DNA from: Gimesia aquarii
GTDB lineage: Bacteria > Planctomycetota > Planctomycetia > Planctomycetales > Planctomycetaceae
Reading direction: 5' to 3'
Length of the DNA: 64,000 bases
NCBI RefSeq assembly: GCF_007748195.1
Contig: NZ_CP037920.1
Coordinates: forward strand, 6,751,959-6,815,958
Shown piece by piece: positions 36,238 through 46,106 of this stretch. The notes under the pieces were generated by a model that was not told the origin of the DNA, searched no databases, and was given only the letters and a program-made list of their open reading frames with translations. The position numbers were made by a program, and so were the translations under genes. Each line of letters starts with the position of its first letter. Position 1 is the first letter of the stretch.

Positions 36238-38211
36238 ATGATTTCTCCTGAAAAAATTTGGTCTTCAGATCAATTACCGACACTACCTGCGGTCGCTGTA
36301 AAATTATTGGAACTTTCGAAAGATTCTGATACCGATATCAAAGATGTGATTGAGACAATCAAAGCGGATCCTGCAATCACTGCAAAAATTTTGAAAGCCA
36401 GTAATTCTTCATTTTTTAGCTTAAGATCTGAGTGCAAAGGTATTGAGCGCGCAGTTCCTCTCTTGGGAACAATGGTCGTCACCTCGCTCGCATTGAGCTT
36501 TTCTCTCTCTGAATCCGCGATCACTGAAGGTCCGCTCAAACCGCGGTTCGATTCCTACTGGAAGCAGTCTATTATCCAATCGGCGGCAGCAGAATTATTA
36601 GCTGCGAAACTGGGAAATGAATTGCAACATGATAGTTTCCTGATCGGTTTGCTCCAGGACATCGGCCATCTCGCCATGTTGAGATCCATTCCTGATGAGC
36701 TTGTAAATGTATTGGAACAGGCCGAAGAACAACAAAGAGACACCGCAGAACTTGAAACAGAGATCCTGGGCATCAATCATGCTGAAGTCGGCGTAAAAAT
36801 GATGGAACGTTGGCAGATGTCAGAACAGTTCAAAACTGCCATTCAACATCACCATGATACTTTTGAAGAACTGCAGGAGCTCAAATCGCATCCTGAATTT
36901 AATGCGATCATTACCATCGCCACCTCAGCTGCCATCGGCGACTATTTCTGTTCTCCCAACAGTGGACTCGCCTTGCAGCGTCTTCAAGATCTTACTACTG
37001 AATTCTTTGAGATGCCCCACAATGATCTGCACGGTTTCCTTGAAAGTGTCCAGGCACGTTTTGAAGAAGCCGCTCAAGTGTTCCAGGTCAATATGGACGA
37101 TATCGGATCACCCTACGAAATTATGGCTACCGCTAACGAACAATTAGTCCGATTGACTATGAAGGCTCAGGTTGATTCTACCCAGGCCTCTGCGCGTCAG
37201 GCAGTTATCGAAGAACAAAAAGTACAACTGGAAACAGAAAATAAGCAGTTACAGAGTAAAGCAGTCCATGATCCGCTGACAAAAGTATATAATCGAAGCT
37301 TTTTCAATGAAGCTTTCGAAAAGGAAATTTATAATTGTGCACGTACTGCAACTCCAATCGGAATTGTCTTTGCGGACATCGATCATTTTAAACAATTAAA
37401 TGACACATATGGCCACCAGTTTGGTGACCTGGTATTGCAGCGCGTTGCTAAAATTGCCAATGAGTCAACACGCCGTTCTGATGTCTTTTGCCGTTATGGT
37501 GGTGAAGAATTTGTGGTGATGGTCAGTAGTCCTACTGAAACTGGTATTCAGGAATTGGCAGAGAGACTGCGTGCTCTCATCGAAAACGAGGTGATCGAAT
37601 TTGAAGGAAAACGAGTACCGGTCACTGCCAGTTTGGGTGCCGTTGTCGGAATCCCGAGCCGTAACACAGCAGGCTTGGAAGAACGACTGATCGCCGAAGC
37701 AGACGAAGCAATGTACGAATCCAAAGCCAATGGAAGAAACCAGGTACATATCCGTTCTATCATCCGAAAAGCAGATCGGGAACTTCAGCAATTGGTCAAG
37801 CGTTCCCGGTTTAGTCGCTGGCTGGTCACTAAGAAAATTTTCGATATTCCCACAATTTCCAAAGCGCTCCTGAAATGCCCTAAACAAGGACCGCTCGTTA
37901 AGCTTGGTGAACTTGCTATTGCAGAAAAGTTACTAACGGCTGAAGAAGTAGCCCAAATTCTTGAGACACAAAAAGAAAATGGCCAACGATTTGGTGAAAT
38001 TACAATTCAGCAAAAATTACTGACTCAAGAGCAGGTTGCTTATCTCCTTGCTTTACAGATCGAACCACCAATCGCTCTGGGGAAAACCTTAATCACACTG
38101 GAGCTTCTGGAGAGTACTCATACTGCCGAATTGGTTAAACAGTATCTCGCAGAGACGAAGGACAGCTCGGCCCCGTTAGAAGAACGTCGCCAGGAACCTG
38201 TAAAATCATAA
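36238..38211 (+). CDS. HDOD-GGDEF diguanylate cyclase with MshEN-like C-terminal repeats
   Basis: A 657-residue cytoplasmic protein. Residues about 10-280 are an HDOD domain (LPTLPAVAVKLLELS, AITAKILKASNSSFF, FLIGLLQDIGHL). A coiled-coil (about 300-345) leads to GGDEF at about 345-508, with the catalytic GGEEF at 421-425, metal site VFADIDHFKQLND and an intact RxxD inhibitory site R412-D415. It should therefore make c-di-GMP with product feedback. Residues about 550-610 contain two short helical repeats (LGELAIAEKLLTAEEVAQIL, FGEITIQQKLLTQEQVAYLL) like the MshEN c-di-GMP/nucleotide-binding modules of type II/IV secretion ATPases. It follows cheX and cheY and probably responds to them. Confidence 0.85.
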   Translation: MISPEKIWSSDQLPTLPAVAVKLLELSKDSDTDIKDVIETIKADPAITAKILKASNSSFFSLRSECKGIERAVPLLGTMVVTSLALSFSLSESAITEGPLKPRFDSYWKQSIIQSAAAELLAAKLGNELQHDSFLIGLLQDIGHLAMLRSIPDELVNVLEQAEEQQRDTAELETEILGINHAEVGVKMMERWQMSEQFKTAIQHHHDTFEELQELKSHPEFNAIITIATSAAIGDYFCSPNSGLALQRLQDLTTEFFEMPHNDLHGFLESVQARFEEAAQVFQVNMDDIGSPYEIMATANEQLVRLTMKAQVDSTQASARQAVIEEQKVQLETENKQLQSKAVHDPLTKVYNRSFFNEAFEKEIYNCARTATPIGIVFADIDHFKQLNDTYGHQFGDLVLQRVAKIANESTRRSDVFCRYGGEEFVVMVSSPTETGIQELAERLRALIENEVIEFEGKRVPVTASLGAVVGIPSRNTAGLEERLIAEADEAMYESKANGRNQVHIRSIIRKADRELQQLVKRSRFSRWLVTKKIFDIPTISKALLKCPKQGPLVKLGELAIAEKLLTAEEVAQILETQKENGQRFGEITIQQKLLTQEQVAYLLALQIEPPIALGKTLITLELLESTHTAELVKQYLAETKDSSAPLEERRQEPVKS

Positions 38212-38293
38212 ACACAATCTAAAATCACGCTGATCTGGAGATTGTACACTGTCACTGATCATGCCATAATCCACGATTTTATAAAACAACTAC

Positions 38294-38343
38294 GAATAAG
38301 GCTCAGTCTTATTCACACAATATAAACCGGAAACGGATTCCGG
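38294..38343 (+). promoter_or_regulatory. Hairpin-rich leader of the antiporter gene
   Basis: Two perfect hairpins lie in the 181-base leader before 38393. The first is GAATAAG (38294-38300) with CTTATTC (38308-38314). The second is CCGGAA (38327-38332) with TTCCGG (38338-38343). The start codon follows after a clear GGAGG Shine-Dalgarno at about 38381. Structured leaders in front of sodium antiporters can be ion-sensing elements; no known consensus is recognised here. Confidence 0.35.
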
Positions 38344-38392
38344 ATTTTAAACTGATAACAATAATCCCCTTAAAATACGGAGGGCGATTGAG

Positions 38393-39829
38393 ATGAACTT
38401 AATCGCTGGTAAACACGCGCAACTGGAAGCAACCTACTTAGCATCAACAACAGAAGCGCCTCACGACGATCATCATGCAACTGCTGAACCACCTGCTTTT
38501 TACAGCGTGATTCCCTTTGCTGCTCTGCTGTTATGTATTGCCTTTCTACCATTAATTCATAAGACAGAAGAATGGTGGGAGCATAATAAAAACCGCTTGC
38601 TGGTTGCCGTCAGCCTGGGGTTAGTTACCTTACTCTACTATACCTTCCTATACGGTCATGGAGTGGTTGACCACGGGACACACGAATTATCAGAGCCTGG
38701 TATTCCAGCAGCCATCGTGGTTCTTAAAAATGCCCTACTCGTCGAATACGTCCCGTTTATTGCACTATTGTTTAGTCTGTATGTGATCAGTGGAGGTATT
38801 GCCTTTAATGGTCATCTTGTAGGCCGCCCTGCCTTGAATACAGGTATCATTGCTATCGGCGGCGCCATTGCCAGTTTTATTGGAACCACGGGCGCTGCCA
38901 TGTTACTCATCCGCCCACTGTTAAAAGCGAATGAAAAACGCGATTACGTTGCGCATACAGTCATCTTCTTTATTTTTGTCGTTTGTAATACGGGCGGTTG
39001 CTTGCTACCCATTGGCGACCCGCCATTATTCCTGGGTTTTCTCAGAGGAGTGCCTTTTACCTGGACGCTTTCACTCTGGCCTATGTGGCTAGCGATGAAC
39101 CTTGCTCTACTGGTGATTTATTTTCTGTTCGATACAGTCCGCTACAAAAAAGAGAATAAGGAAAAAGTCGAAGCAGTACCTGAGACAGTTGAACCATTTT
39201 CGCTGAGAGGAAGTATTAACTTCCTCTGGTTGCTCCTGGTGATCTTCTGTGTCGCGCTGTTTGATCCCTCCAAGCCTGTCCCCGGCACAGAGTGGCACGC
39301 TCCGCATTTCTTTCGCGAAGTCTGCATGTTTGTGCTTGCAGGAGTTTCACTCGTAACGACTTCAAAAAGTATACGCGAACAAAACTCCTTCAATTACGAT
39401 GCGATTTTGGAAGTCGCAGCCCTGTTTGTCGGCATCTTTATTTGTATGCAGGCTCCGGTGCAAATTCTGAATGTCAATGGTGCTTCATTAGGAATTGATT
39501 CTCCCTGGAAATTTTATTGGGCGACTGGTATTCTCTCCAGCTTTCTCGATAATGCCCCCACTTATGTCGTCTTCTTTGAAACGGCGAAAGCCGCTGGCAC
39601 AAACGGAGCAGCTGTCGCGGGAGTCAATGAAGTCTCACTGGTTGCCATCAGTTTGGGAGCGGTGTTTATGGGAGCGATGACTTATATCGGCAATGGGCCC
39701 AACTTCATGGTCAAAGCCATTGCCGAAAAGAATAACATTCGCATGCCCAGCTTTTTTGGATTTATGGCCTATAGCTGTGCGGTTTTGCTGCCACTCTCAG
39801 TGGTATTGACCTTCGTATTCTTACTCTGA
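38393..39829 (+). CDS. Sodium:proton antiporter (NhaD/CitMHS-like)
   Basis: A 478-residue inner-membrane protein with about 12 hydrophobic segments. It belongs to the ion transporter superfamily that includes NhaD, ArsB and CitMHS. Landmarks are the [24 protein letters not shown] turn, which matches the re-entrant P-rich motif of the family, and the later [12 protein letters not shown] and [15 protein letters not shown]. These would expel Na+ in exchange for protons. A His-rich periplasmic N-terminal stretch ([10 protein letters not shown]) is present. It is a single gene, with its own hairpin-rich leader and a strong terminator after it. Confidence 0.87.
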   Translation: MNLIAGKHAQLEATYLASTTEAPHDDHHATAEPPAFYSVIPFAALLLCIAFLPLIHKTEEWWEHNKNRLLVAVSLGLVTLLYYTFLYGHGVVDHGTHELSEPGIPAAIVVLKNALLVEYVPFIALLFSLYVISGGIAFNGHLVGRPALNTGIIAIGGAIASFIGTTGAAMLLIRPLLKANEKRDYVAHTVIFFIFVVCNTGGCLLPIGDPPLFLGFLRGVPFTWTLSLWPMWLAMNLALLVIYFLFDTVRYKKENKEKVEAVPETVEPFSLRGSINFLWLLLVIFCVALFDPSKPVPGTEWHAPHFFREVCMFVLAGVSLVTTSKSIREQNSFNYDAILEVAALFVGIFICMQAPVQILNVNGASLGIDSPWKFYWATGILSSFLDNAPTYVVFFETAKAAGTNGAAVAGVNEVSLVAISLGAVFMGAMTYIGNGPNFMVKAIAEKNNIRMPSFFGFMAYSCAVLLPLSVVLTFVFLL

Positions 39830-39900
39830 TCTCACTGGTCAGAAAGCAAACGCCCAAAGTCGCACTGTTGCCGTGTGCAAGAGGTCAGCTCTAATAAAAA

Positions 39901-39930
39901 ACAGCCTGAAGTGCATCGACTTCAGGCTGT
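39901..39930. terminator. Bidirectional intrinsic terminator
   Basis: Perfect 11-base inverted repeat ACAGCCTGAAG (39901-39911) and CTTCAGGCTGT (39920-39930) with an 8-base loop, preceded by a run of A and followed by TGATCGTTTTC. It lies between the convergent antiporter and SGNH hydrolase genes and should serve both. Confidence 0.7.
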
Positions 39931-39972
39931 GATCGTTTTCTTAAAGTATCTGTAGCTTGGTCCTCATCAGAA

Positions 39973-41376
39973 TCATTTTTTCTTCTTTTGAGCGACTACT
40001 TTTTTCAAAACATACTTGCGAGCGACCGGCTGATTGGCCTTGAAGATTTTATCCTCTAATGCCCGGCTGGCAGCCTCGCTTTCTTGAATCGTTTTTTCCT
40101 GACTTTTAAGCTGCATTTCCAGTTTTTTCAGTCGAGCTGATTTCTGCTCATCCTTCTTACCGGTCTGAGTATCCAGTTCTCGCTTGATACGTGCATACGC
40201 CTGAAACGCGCGCCAACTGTTGCGTTTGTTCTTAACAGGGCCATCGTTTCGTTCTTTATTCAACAACGCCACTTCCATTGCCTGTTGGTACTGCGGAGTT
40301 TTCGAGTTACTTTGCAACTCGATATGACGTGCTAATGCGATGTTCGAGTACTGCCCCACTACTTGACCATCAATCGAAAGCTCATAACGGCCCGCAGGGA
40401 GATTATGAATCGATAATGATTCCTGGCTCATCCGATGGCCGAGCTTCGTTAACTCGGCCCCCAGTTGCGCCTCTGCTGGAACAACCCAGGGCAGGCTCTT
40501 CGACAGCCAGGTGAAGGCGACACCATCTTTGTTAAACTTCAGATCGGTGAGTTTGCCACCTCTGGCAGTGGCTGTTGGCTCACCATTGGCTTTTTTACTG
40601 ATGTTAATTCGAGACACTTGTCGTTGTACGTTCATGTCTGACAGCAGAGCATAAGCCATCACAACCTGCCCTGGTGGATCAGGATGCACTGAGTCTTTTA
40701 TGATTGTAAAAGTGGGGTCCTTCTGGCGCGCTATCAGCGTGATGTTATTCAGCGGGCTATACATGTCAACAAAACCAAAGCCCGATTCGGCTGCCACCTC
40801 TCGCAACCAGGTACCATAGTAGGCTAATACTGAGTTATATAATTCGACACTTGCCGGATTCCGCTTTCTTTTCCCCAGTCGCGCGGCCCGTGCATCAAAC
40901 ATGGTTGGAGTCATCAAAATCGGTCTCGCACCAATCGATTCGATTTTTGTGATCAGCTCCTTCATATCTTTGTAATAGGTCTGGAAAATGGCCTCATTGA
41001 AGGGTTGATACTGACCGTCATTCATTCCCAGTAAAATAGTCACATACTTTGGTTTGTAGGCAGCAACATCACGATCGAACCGAGCTAGCGCATCCCAGGC
41101 TTTGGCTCCTCCCACTCCGGCGTTATGAAACTTCAAACGCATCTGGGGATATCGTGTATAGAAAAAGTCTTCCACATACTGGGTATAGAGACATTGATGT
41201 GTGATACTGTCTCCCAGAAAGACAATGGAATCTCCAGACTTCAGATCTAACTTTGCAAGCGGGGTCTTGTGTGTTTGTTGTTGTGCTTCCTGTGCCTGTG
41301 CCACATTGAATGCTTGTGAAAGCAAAATCAATGCCATCACACAGATCAGTTTTTTTCTGATCAGAGAATAACTCAT
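39973..41376 (-). CDS. Exported SGNH/GDSL hydrolase
   Basis: From the ATG at 41376, which has an AAGGGAAACACC leader, the protein has 467 residues and a signal peptide ending near QAFNVAQAQ. SGNH blocks are visible: block I FLGDSITHQ (nucleophile Ser), block III LLGMNDGQ and block V DSVHPDPPGQ (Asp and His). Substrates of this group include acetyl esters on sugars and lipids; the specificity here is unknown. The last 90 residues are very rich in K and E (for example KKDEQKSARLKKLEMQLKSQ) and predicted coiled-coil, which is unusual for an SGNH hydrolase and suggests binding to the cell surface. Confidence 0.85.
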   Translation of the reverse strand: MSYSLIRKKLICVMALILLSQAFNVAQAQEAQQQTHKTPLAKLDLKSGDSIVFLGDSITHQCLYTQYVEDFFYTRYPQMRLKFHNAGVGGAKAWDALARFDRDVAAYKPKYVTILLGMNDGQYQPFNEAIFQTYYKDMKELITKIESIGARPILMTPTMFDARAARLGKRKRNPASVELYNSVLAYYGTWLREVAAESGFGFVDMYSPLNNITLIARQKDPTFTIIKDSVHPDPPGQVVMAYALLSDMNVQRQVSRINISKKANGEPTATARGGKLTDLKFNKDGVAFTWLSKSLPWVVPAEAQLGAELTKLGHRMSQESLSIHNLPAGRYELSIDGQVVGQYSNIALARHIELQSNSKTPQYQQAMEVALLNKERNDGPVKNKRNSWRAFQAYARIKRELDTQTGKKDEQKSARLKKLEMQLKSQEKTIQESEAASRALEDKIFKANQPVARKYVLKKVVAQKKKK

Positions 41377-41554
41377 GGTGTTTCCCTTCGTTCGAATATA
41401 GAAAAAAATTGTCTGCCACAATCAGCAACAGACAGAGGAACTCAAATCGAGTTTCTCTACTGTCCACTGCAGGTTACGATTTTGCAAGTGAAAGCTCTCT
41501 GTAGAGTCCTAATTTAGACTGATTTGGGAACCAGCAAACGGACAATAGAAAAAC

Positions 41555-43345
41555 TCATTGACGGATTTGCATGCCAGGTGGCTGAAATAGAGGTGTGGGA
41601 TCGGCCTCCGGTAACTGCAGACGATCCGCAGTTTTATTATCAAGAAACACAGCGGCAGCCTGATCCGCAAACACCAGACGCCATCCAGGATTCGCGCCCA
41701 TGCCTCGAATTTCGTTTCGTGAATAACGACTATCCAGAATGACGATGGGAAGTTGTCCTTTTTCATCCATCAGTAAATACGCCCAGTCAGCCTTTCCCGC
41801 AGACATCAGTTGCTTGATTTCTTCATACAATTGAAAGGTCTCTTTGGTATTCACTTCCAGACGTCCATCGAAAAAGACTTTCTTCTCCGGACCATTATGA
41901 AAAATATAGACGGCCGCTTGTCCCATATTCGAAATAAAAGCACGATGGGGCATCCCAGGTTGTCCTGCAAATTTTGAAGCGGCATGCGCATACCATGCTG
42001 CCTGCTCACCTAAACCCAGAACTCTCCCCTCACCTGCCCAACGATTCCAGTAACCCAAACATAAACTTCCGATCAGGAAGAGAAACATGCAGGCTGATAC
42101 GATCTGCCAACGCGCTTTGCCTGGGGAAAGCCCCCCCTTATTTGCAGCAGCATGACTGGCAGTTTCGGACTTCGTCACAGAAGATTGAGCAATTGACAAA
42201 CGGATCCAATCAGAGATGTTGTCGGCTAGAATAATACCGGAAATAAATGAAAACACACCTGTATTTCGCGACGCCTTCCATGCCAGATGTGTAAACGCGA
42301 TGAATAACAGAATGCGGAAGAGATTCACTCGCTTTTTTACCAACAACGGAAAAAAACTGGCCAATGTCAACACAGCTAAAACGACTTGTGAAATCAGATA
42401 CAGATTTCGCAAACCATTTTTCCTGATGAAATCGAACGGTGGCTGAAATTCCCCAATGCGAATGGAATAAAATGCCTGATCGGTGGAAAACTTTTCATAC
42501 AGCGTTAAGGGAAATAAAACCCCCTGTTCCAGATAGGGATTCAGGAAACAGGCGAGAATCGTAAATACACCAACTCTGATAAAAGTCTTACCTGAAATCG
42601 CAGTACTCGGCAGATCCAACCCCCAACGCCCCTGCGCCCAAGTACGAACCAAATGATCGAAGACAAACAAGACGCTAATTACCAATCCCAATACAAAGAG
42701 CGCGTGACTGTTGACCCAGAATAAAGTGATCAGGGGTATCAGCCAGATTAGTTTCGGTTGAGCAGCAGCGCGACTGAGGACATACATCCAAAAGGAGAGA
42801 TAGACTAACGACAACATCTCCGGACGAACCAGCGAGCGGCCGGAAATACAAATCACAGGTAAGATCCACAGCAGGGATTTCAACCAGGAGGGAACGAATC
42901 TACCTGAAGCGAACCAGGCGATACCAATCGTCAAAGCTAAACAGAAGGCCTTAGTCAAAATTAATAAATCAACGCCTCCCCAGCGATAGAGCCAGGTCAC
43001 TAAAAGCTGAAAACCCCAATGCAGATCAATCCAGGGTCGATCAAAATCAACAAAAGTAAACCAATCATAATACGGGACTGTTCCACGCTCTAAAATCAAT
43101 TCACCGGTCCGCAAATGCCACCAGATGTCCATATTTCTCAGTGGGAAACAGGAAACCAAAAAAGACCACAGAACTAAAACGGTTAAAAAAAAGATTTCGG
43201 AAGTTGAAATGCGCTTGCTACCCAAGTCGGACGTATCTGAGACTGACTGAGTAGAACTCGCAGCGAACTGCGTCTTTACTTCCTTCTGTGAAGTAGAGGC
43301 CCCTCTGTTAGATTTTTTATCAGACCTCCTGGCCTTGCGGGACAT
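41555..43345 (-). CDS. Polytopic membrane protein of unknown function
   Basis: A 596-residue protein with a basic cytoplasmic N-terminus (KKSNRGASTSQKE) and about ten membrane helices between residues 50 and 435. It ends in a soluble periplasmic domain (about 440-596). Near the first membrane segment is FPLRNMDIWWHLRTGELIL, an Asp-containing loop similar in layout to the catalytic loop of GT-C glycosyltransferases. That resemblance is weak. The soluble part has AVYIFHNGPEKKVFFDGRLEV. No domain is identified with certainty, and there is no tight neighbour. Confidence 0.65.
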   Translation of the reverse strand: MSRKARRSDKKSNRGASTSQKEVKTQFAASSTQSVSDTSDLGSKRISTSEIFFLTVLVLWSFLVSCFPLRNMDIWWHLRTGELILERGTVPYYDWFTFVDFDRPWIDLHWGFQLLVTWLYRWGGVDLLILTKAFCLALTIGIAWFASGRFVPSWLKSLLWILPVICISGRSLVRPEMLSLVYLSFWMYVLSRAAAQPKLIWLIPLITLFWVNSHALFVLGLVISVLFVFDHLVRTWAQGRWGLDLPSTAISGKTFIRVGVFTILACFLNPYLEQGVLFPLTLYEKFSTDQAFYSIRIGEFQPPFDFIRKNGLRNLYLISQVVLAVLTLASFFPLLVKKRVNLFRILLFIAFTHLAWKASRNTGVFSFISGIILADNISDWIRLSIAQSSVTKSETASHAAANKGGLSPGKARWQIVSACMFLFLIGSLCLGYWNRWAGEGRVLGLGEQAAWYAHAASKFAGQPGMPHRAFISNMGQAAVYIFHNGPEKKVFFDGRLEVNTKETFQLYEEIKQLMSAGKADWAYLLMDEKGQLPIVILDSRYSRNEIRGMGANPGWRLVFADQAAAVFLDNKTADRLQLPEADPTPLFQPPGMQIRQ

Positions 43346-43478
43346 GTCACTAACACCTCTGGTCTAATGTCTTCTATCAACAGCAGTACGTCTACATATT
43401 TCGCCAGCCTGTCTCCAGGAGCCAATGGTTGAGACGAGTATAATAGGTAGAAGCCACTCCAGTAAAGGTGGACGCGTT

Positions 43479-44003
43479 CTAGATGGGAACACCTTCCCGG
43501 AGTGAATCAGGCGACCAGTCGAACTGATACTCTGTCCCTTTTTGCAGTCGTGTTAAGAAGATAATCTGATGCGTGTGCCCAACGAAATGAGGAACTGTGT
43601 GTGAAATCGCCCCCATCACCGTCACAGAAAATCCCTGAATGATGCGACGCTCCAGCAAAGCAGTAGAAGAGAGAGACTGCATGGCCTCACAAGTCTGGGC
43701 TACAGTTTGATCCAGCTTCGCACTGATCTCCTCCAGCGAGAGTTTGGCATCCGCACTGAATTCCTGCTCGCGCTGACGCTCATCTTTTGACTTGGTGATT
43801 CCACATACGGCCCATTGATTTAAGTTTCCACATAAGTGAAGCATCAAATTGCCAATACTGTTGAGTTCCGGCTCAGGACGCCACCAGAGCTGATCGAAAT
43901 TAAGCTGGTCCAAACAATGATGAATTTTGTGGAGTGACTGTTCAAGTAAATGAATTGATTCTTGAACGAATTCACGAGCAATCTCATCTGCAGAAGGTGG
44001 CAT
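43479..44003 (-). CDS. DinB-like (DUF1572-type) four-helix protein
   Basis: A 174-residue helical protein of the DinB/YfiT-like fold. Potential metal ligands are visible: His in NLMLHLCGN and the pair in HFVGHTHQI. Conserved Trp residues (LWWRPEPELNSIGNL) match the DUF1572 branch. Members are thiol-dependent or metal-dependent transferases, mostly uncharacterised. It is 21 bases from the ROK regulator gene upstream of it on the same strand, so the two may be one transcription unit. Confidence 0.75.
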   Translation of the reverse strand: MPPSADEIAREFVQESIHLLEQSLHKIHHCLDQLNFDQLWWRPEPELNSIGNLMLHLCGNLNQWAVCGITKSKDERQREQEFSADAKLSLEEISAKLDQTVAQTCEAMQSLSSTALLERRIIQGFSVTVMGAISHTVPHFVGHTHQIIFLTRLQKGTEYQFDWSPDSLREGVPI

Positions 44004-44024
44004 GTTTCTGCTTTCTTATCTGAG

Positions 44025-45188
44025 CTAAGTCAGGCGCGGCCCCAATCCATTCGCCAGATGATTAATAATTCCAGCCACGGCTCCCAGATATTTGTTGCCT
44101 TTGGAACGCTCAATTTCGCAAGAATTCGATGAAGGTTTCAATGCCCGATTTTTGGCTTTCTTAATCAACGTGTTGAATGCATCTTTTTGAAGATCAAACA
44201 ATCTGGATGTCACAAAGATATTTGTAGGGTTAAAGATGTTAATTGCCGCGGCGACACCAATCGCCAGAAAATCAATCGTCCGATTCAGTTCTTCGGTGAT
44301 ATCGAGTTCTCCCTGCTTCGCCAGTTTTAAAATCGTATCAAAATCAAGATCCTTACCAACTCGTTTTGAAACATAATACGTCAAAGCCAAATCGGTTGCG
44401 ACAGTCTCCAGGCAACCCACATTTCCACAACCACAGAGGCGCCCACCCACAGGTTCGACTGTGATATGCGCAATTTCACCTGCCAGACCCTGTTGACCTG
44501 CCAGTAACTGTCCTCCAGTGAAGACACCCATCCCGAAACCGGAGGTCACATCCAGGTTGATAAAATCTTCCACATCCTGACCTGAGCCGTATGTTTTTTC
44601 GGAAAGACTTAGAGACGTCGATTTCTGAACGAGAACACATTCCATTTTAGTACGACTGGCGATATCAGCAGCAGGCGCCTGCCCGTCCACAATGTGCAGG
44701 TTTGATGCCAGAAAGATCCGACCATCATTACTGTTGACCAGACCAGGAACAGTGATTCCCACTCCCAAAGCTGGGATCTCTTGCTTTTCGACCAGATTGA
44801 GGATTTTGTTCGAAATCGTTTCGATCAATTCCTCATAAGTTTTCGGGGTCTTGAAACGATCTAGTTTCTCCTCATGCAAATGGCCGTCCAAGCCGGAAGC
44901 AACCACCGAACAGTAATCCCACTCCAACACTACACCAATGACCTGGGCACTAAAACGAGGAAGCTGCAGTAGTTTTCCAGGACGACCAACAGAAAACTCT
45001 GCCGTCTCCCGTTCCTCCAGTAGGCCGGCATCAAGAAGTGCGCTGACGGCTTTAGAAACCGTGGGAGCACTGATTCCAGAACATCGCATTACATCGGCAC
45101 GTGTTAATGTTCCCTGACTTTGGATAACTTCCAAAACCTTACGAACATTCATTTTTCTCAATAGGCTTGGTCTGTGTGGGGATTGCAT
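44025..45188 (-). CDS. ROK-family transcriptional regulator
   Basis: A 387-residue repressor of the NagC/XylR type. The N-terminal winged helix has GTLTRADVMRCSGISAPTVSKAVSALLDAGLLEE. The C-terminal sugar-binding ROK domain has VGITVPGLV, the zinc motif CGCGNVGCLET and AGEIAHITVEPVGG. The ligand is probably a sugar or amino sugar phosphate. It is a candidate controller of the amino-sugar kinase and murQ genes at 50-52 kb, but no operator is identified. The sequence upstream is a 918-base gap without genes. Confidence 0.88.
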   Translation of the reverse strand: MQSPHRPSLLRKMNVRKVLEVIQSQGTLTRADVMRCSGISAPTVSKAVSALLDAGLLEERETAEFSVGRPGKLLQLPRFSAQVIGVVLEWDYCSVVASGLDGHLHEEKLDRFKTPKTYEELIETISNKILNLVEKQEIPALGVGITVPGLVNSNDGRIFLASNLHIVDGQAPAADIASRTKMECVLVQKSTSLSLSEKTYGSGQDVEDFINLDVTSGFGMGVFTGGQLLAGQQGLAGEIAHITVEPVGGRLCGCGNVGCLETVATDLALTYYVSKRVGKDLDFDTILKLAKQGELDITEELNRTIDFLAIGVAAAINIFNPTNIFVTSRLFDLQKDAFNTLIKKAKNRALKPSSNSCEIERSKGNKYLGAVAGIINHLANGLGPRLT

Positions 45189-46046
45189 GGTCGCTCTACG
45201 TATTTGAAAGAAAGGAAATGAACAACGGCAGATCGCTATATAAGTCCAAAAAGCAATGGAACTTCATCTCGAAAGCGAATTCAGGCCCGTACCAGTCTGT
45301 CATTGTTATTTCATATAATACGCATTTTTCGTGTAATTACAAACGCTCTGGCAGTCTATGGTATTCATTTTTTCATCTTTGATAAAATTACCTATGTGTC
45401 TCATATATGAAACTCGAAGGGAAAATATGCCTATGCTCCCAATGAATAGACCCGGTTGACCAAATAGAAGACAACTCGGGCCTGCTTGAGTTGGCAACTA
45501 CCTTAATTGATCAACCGGGTATATGTCGCACAAATTAAAACTTTAGAGGATAACTACTTAAGACGAAAATAATTAAAAAAACAATGTATCTTGAATTGAG
45601 TTCCTTTTAACTATAGGTCACACCTAGAGAACATGCGTGGAGGTATATAATTCAAAATCGAGTCATTTTAAACCGGAAACTCGGGTTCCTAAACTTGGCT
45701 TCTCTATGGCAAATTCAGATTGAATATGAATTATCACTATGAAACGGATTTTCTGTCGCAGATCAACTAAAACTTAGAAAAACCGAGCCCCCTTAATACG
45801 AATCAGACTCCAGATGAGGGAGGTGATATTAGATATTAATGGGTGCAAAGCAAAAGATGAAGTAGAACAGAACAGTGAACAGTTTATGAAGTTTATAATG
45901 ATTAGGACTCATCAGAACCTGCTGTAGTTGCTCGAAAGTCGATACCTGACAGATTTTAAGACACATTTTTTTAAAACGACAATCAGTGATAAAGCCCACT
46001 TGATTCTGTCAGTTGACTATGAAATCAAACTGGTAACATCATGTAA
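45189..46046. other. Gene-poor region upstream of the ROK regulator
   Basis: About 860 AT-rich bases with no convincing gene. Frames of up to 71 codons have no ribosome-binding site and poor composition. The one notable element is the nested inverted repeat at 45450-45520. The section at about 45,600-45,830 includes segments like 'aaactcgggttcc' and 'aaaccgagccccc' that could pair weakly but give no clear structure. Confidence 0.45.
45450..45520. other. Nested inverted repeat, candidate structured RNA or operator
   Basis: Outer arms are ACCCGGTTGA (45450-45459) and TCAACCGGGT (45511-45520), extendable to 14 positions with one mismatch. Inside is a second stem, CAACTC (45472-45477) with GAGTTG (45488-45493). 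The whole thing spans 71 bases. Two nested helices separated by unpaired sequence point to a folded RNA more than to a simple operator, but no flanking T-run marks an end, and the transcribed strand is unknown. Confidence 0.45.
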
Positions 46047-46078
46047 AAAAACCTCGAAACTCCCGTCCCGAGGTTTTT
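46047..46078. terminator. Intrinsic terminator downstream of mscS
   Basis: Inverted repeat AAAAACCTCG (46047-46056) and CGAGGTTTTT (46069-46078) with a 12-base loop. The A/T ends make it usable in both directions; on the minus strand it ends mscS about 30 bases after the stop. Confidence 0.75.
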
Positions 46079-46106
46079 ACCTGTTTTAATTGTTAGAGCT
46101 TCAAAA

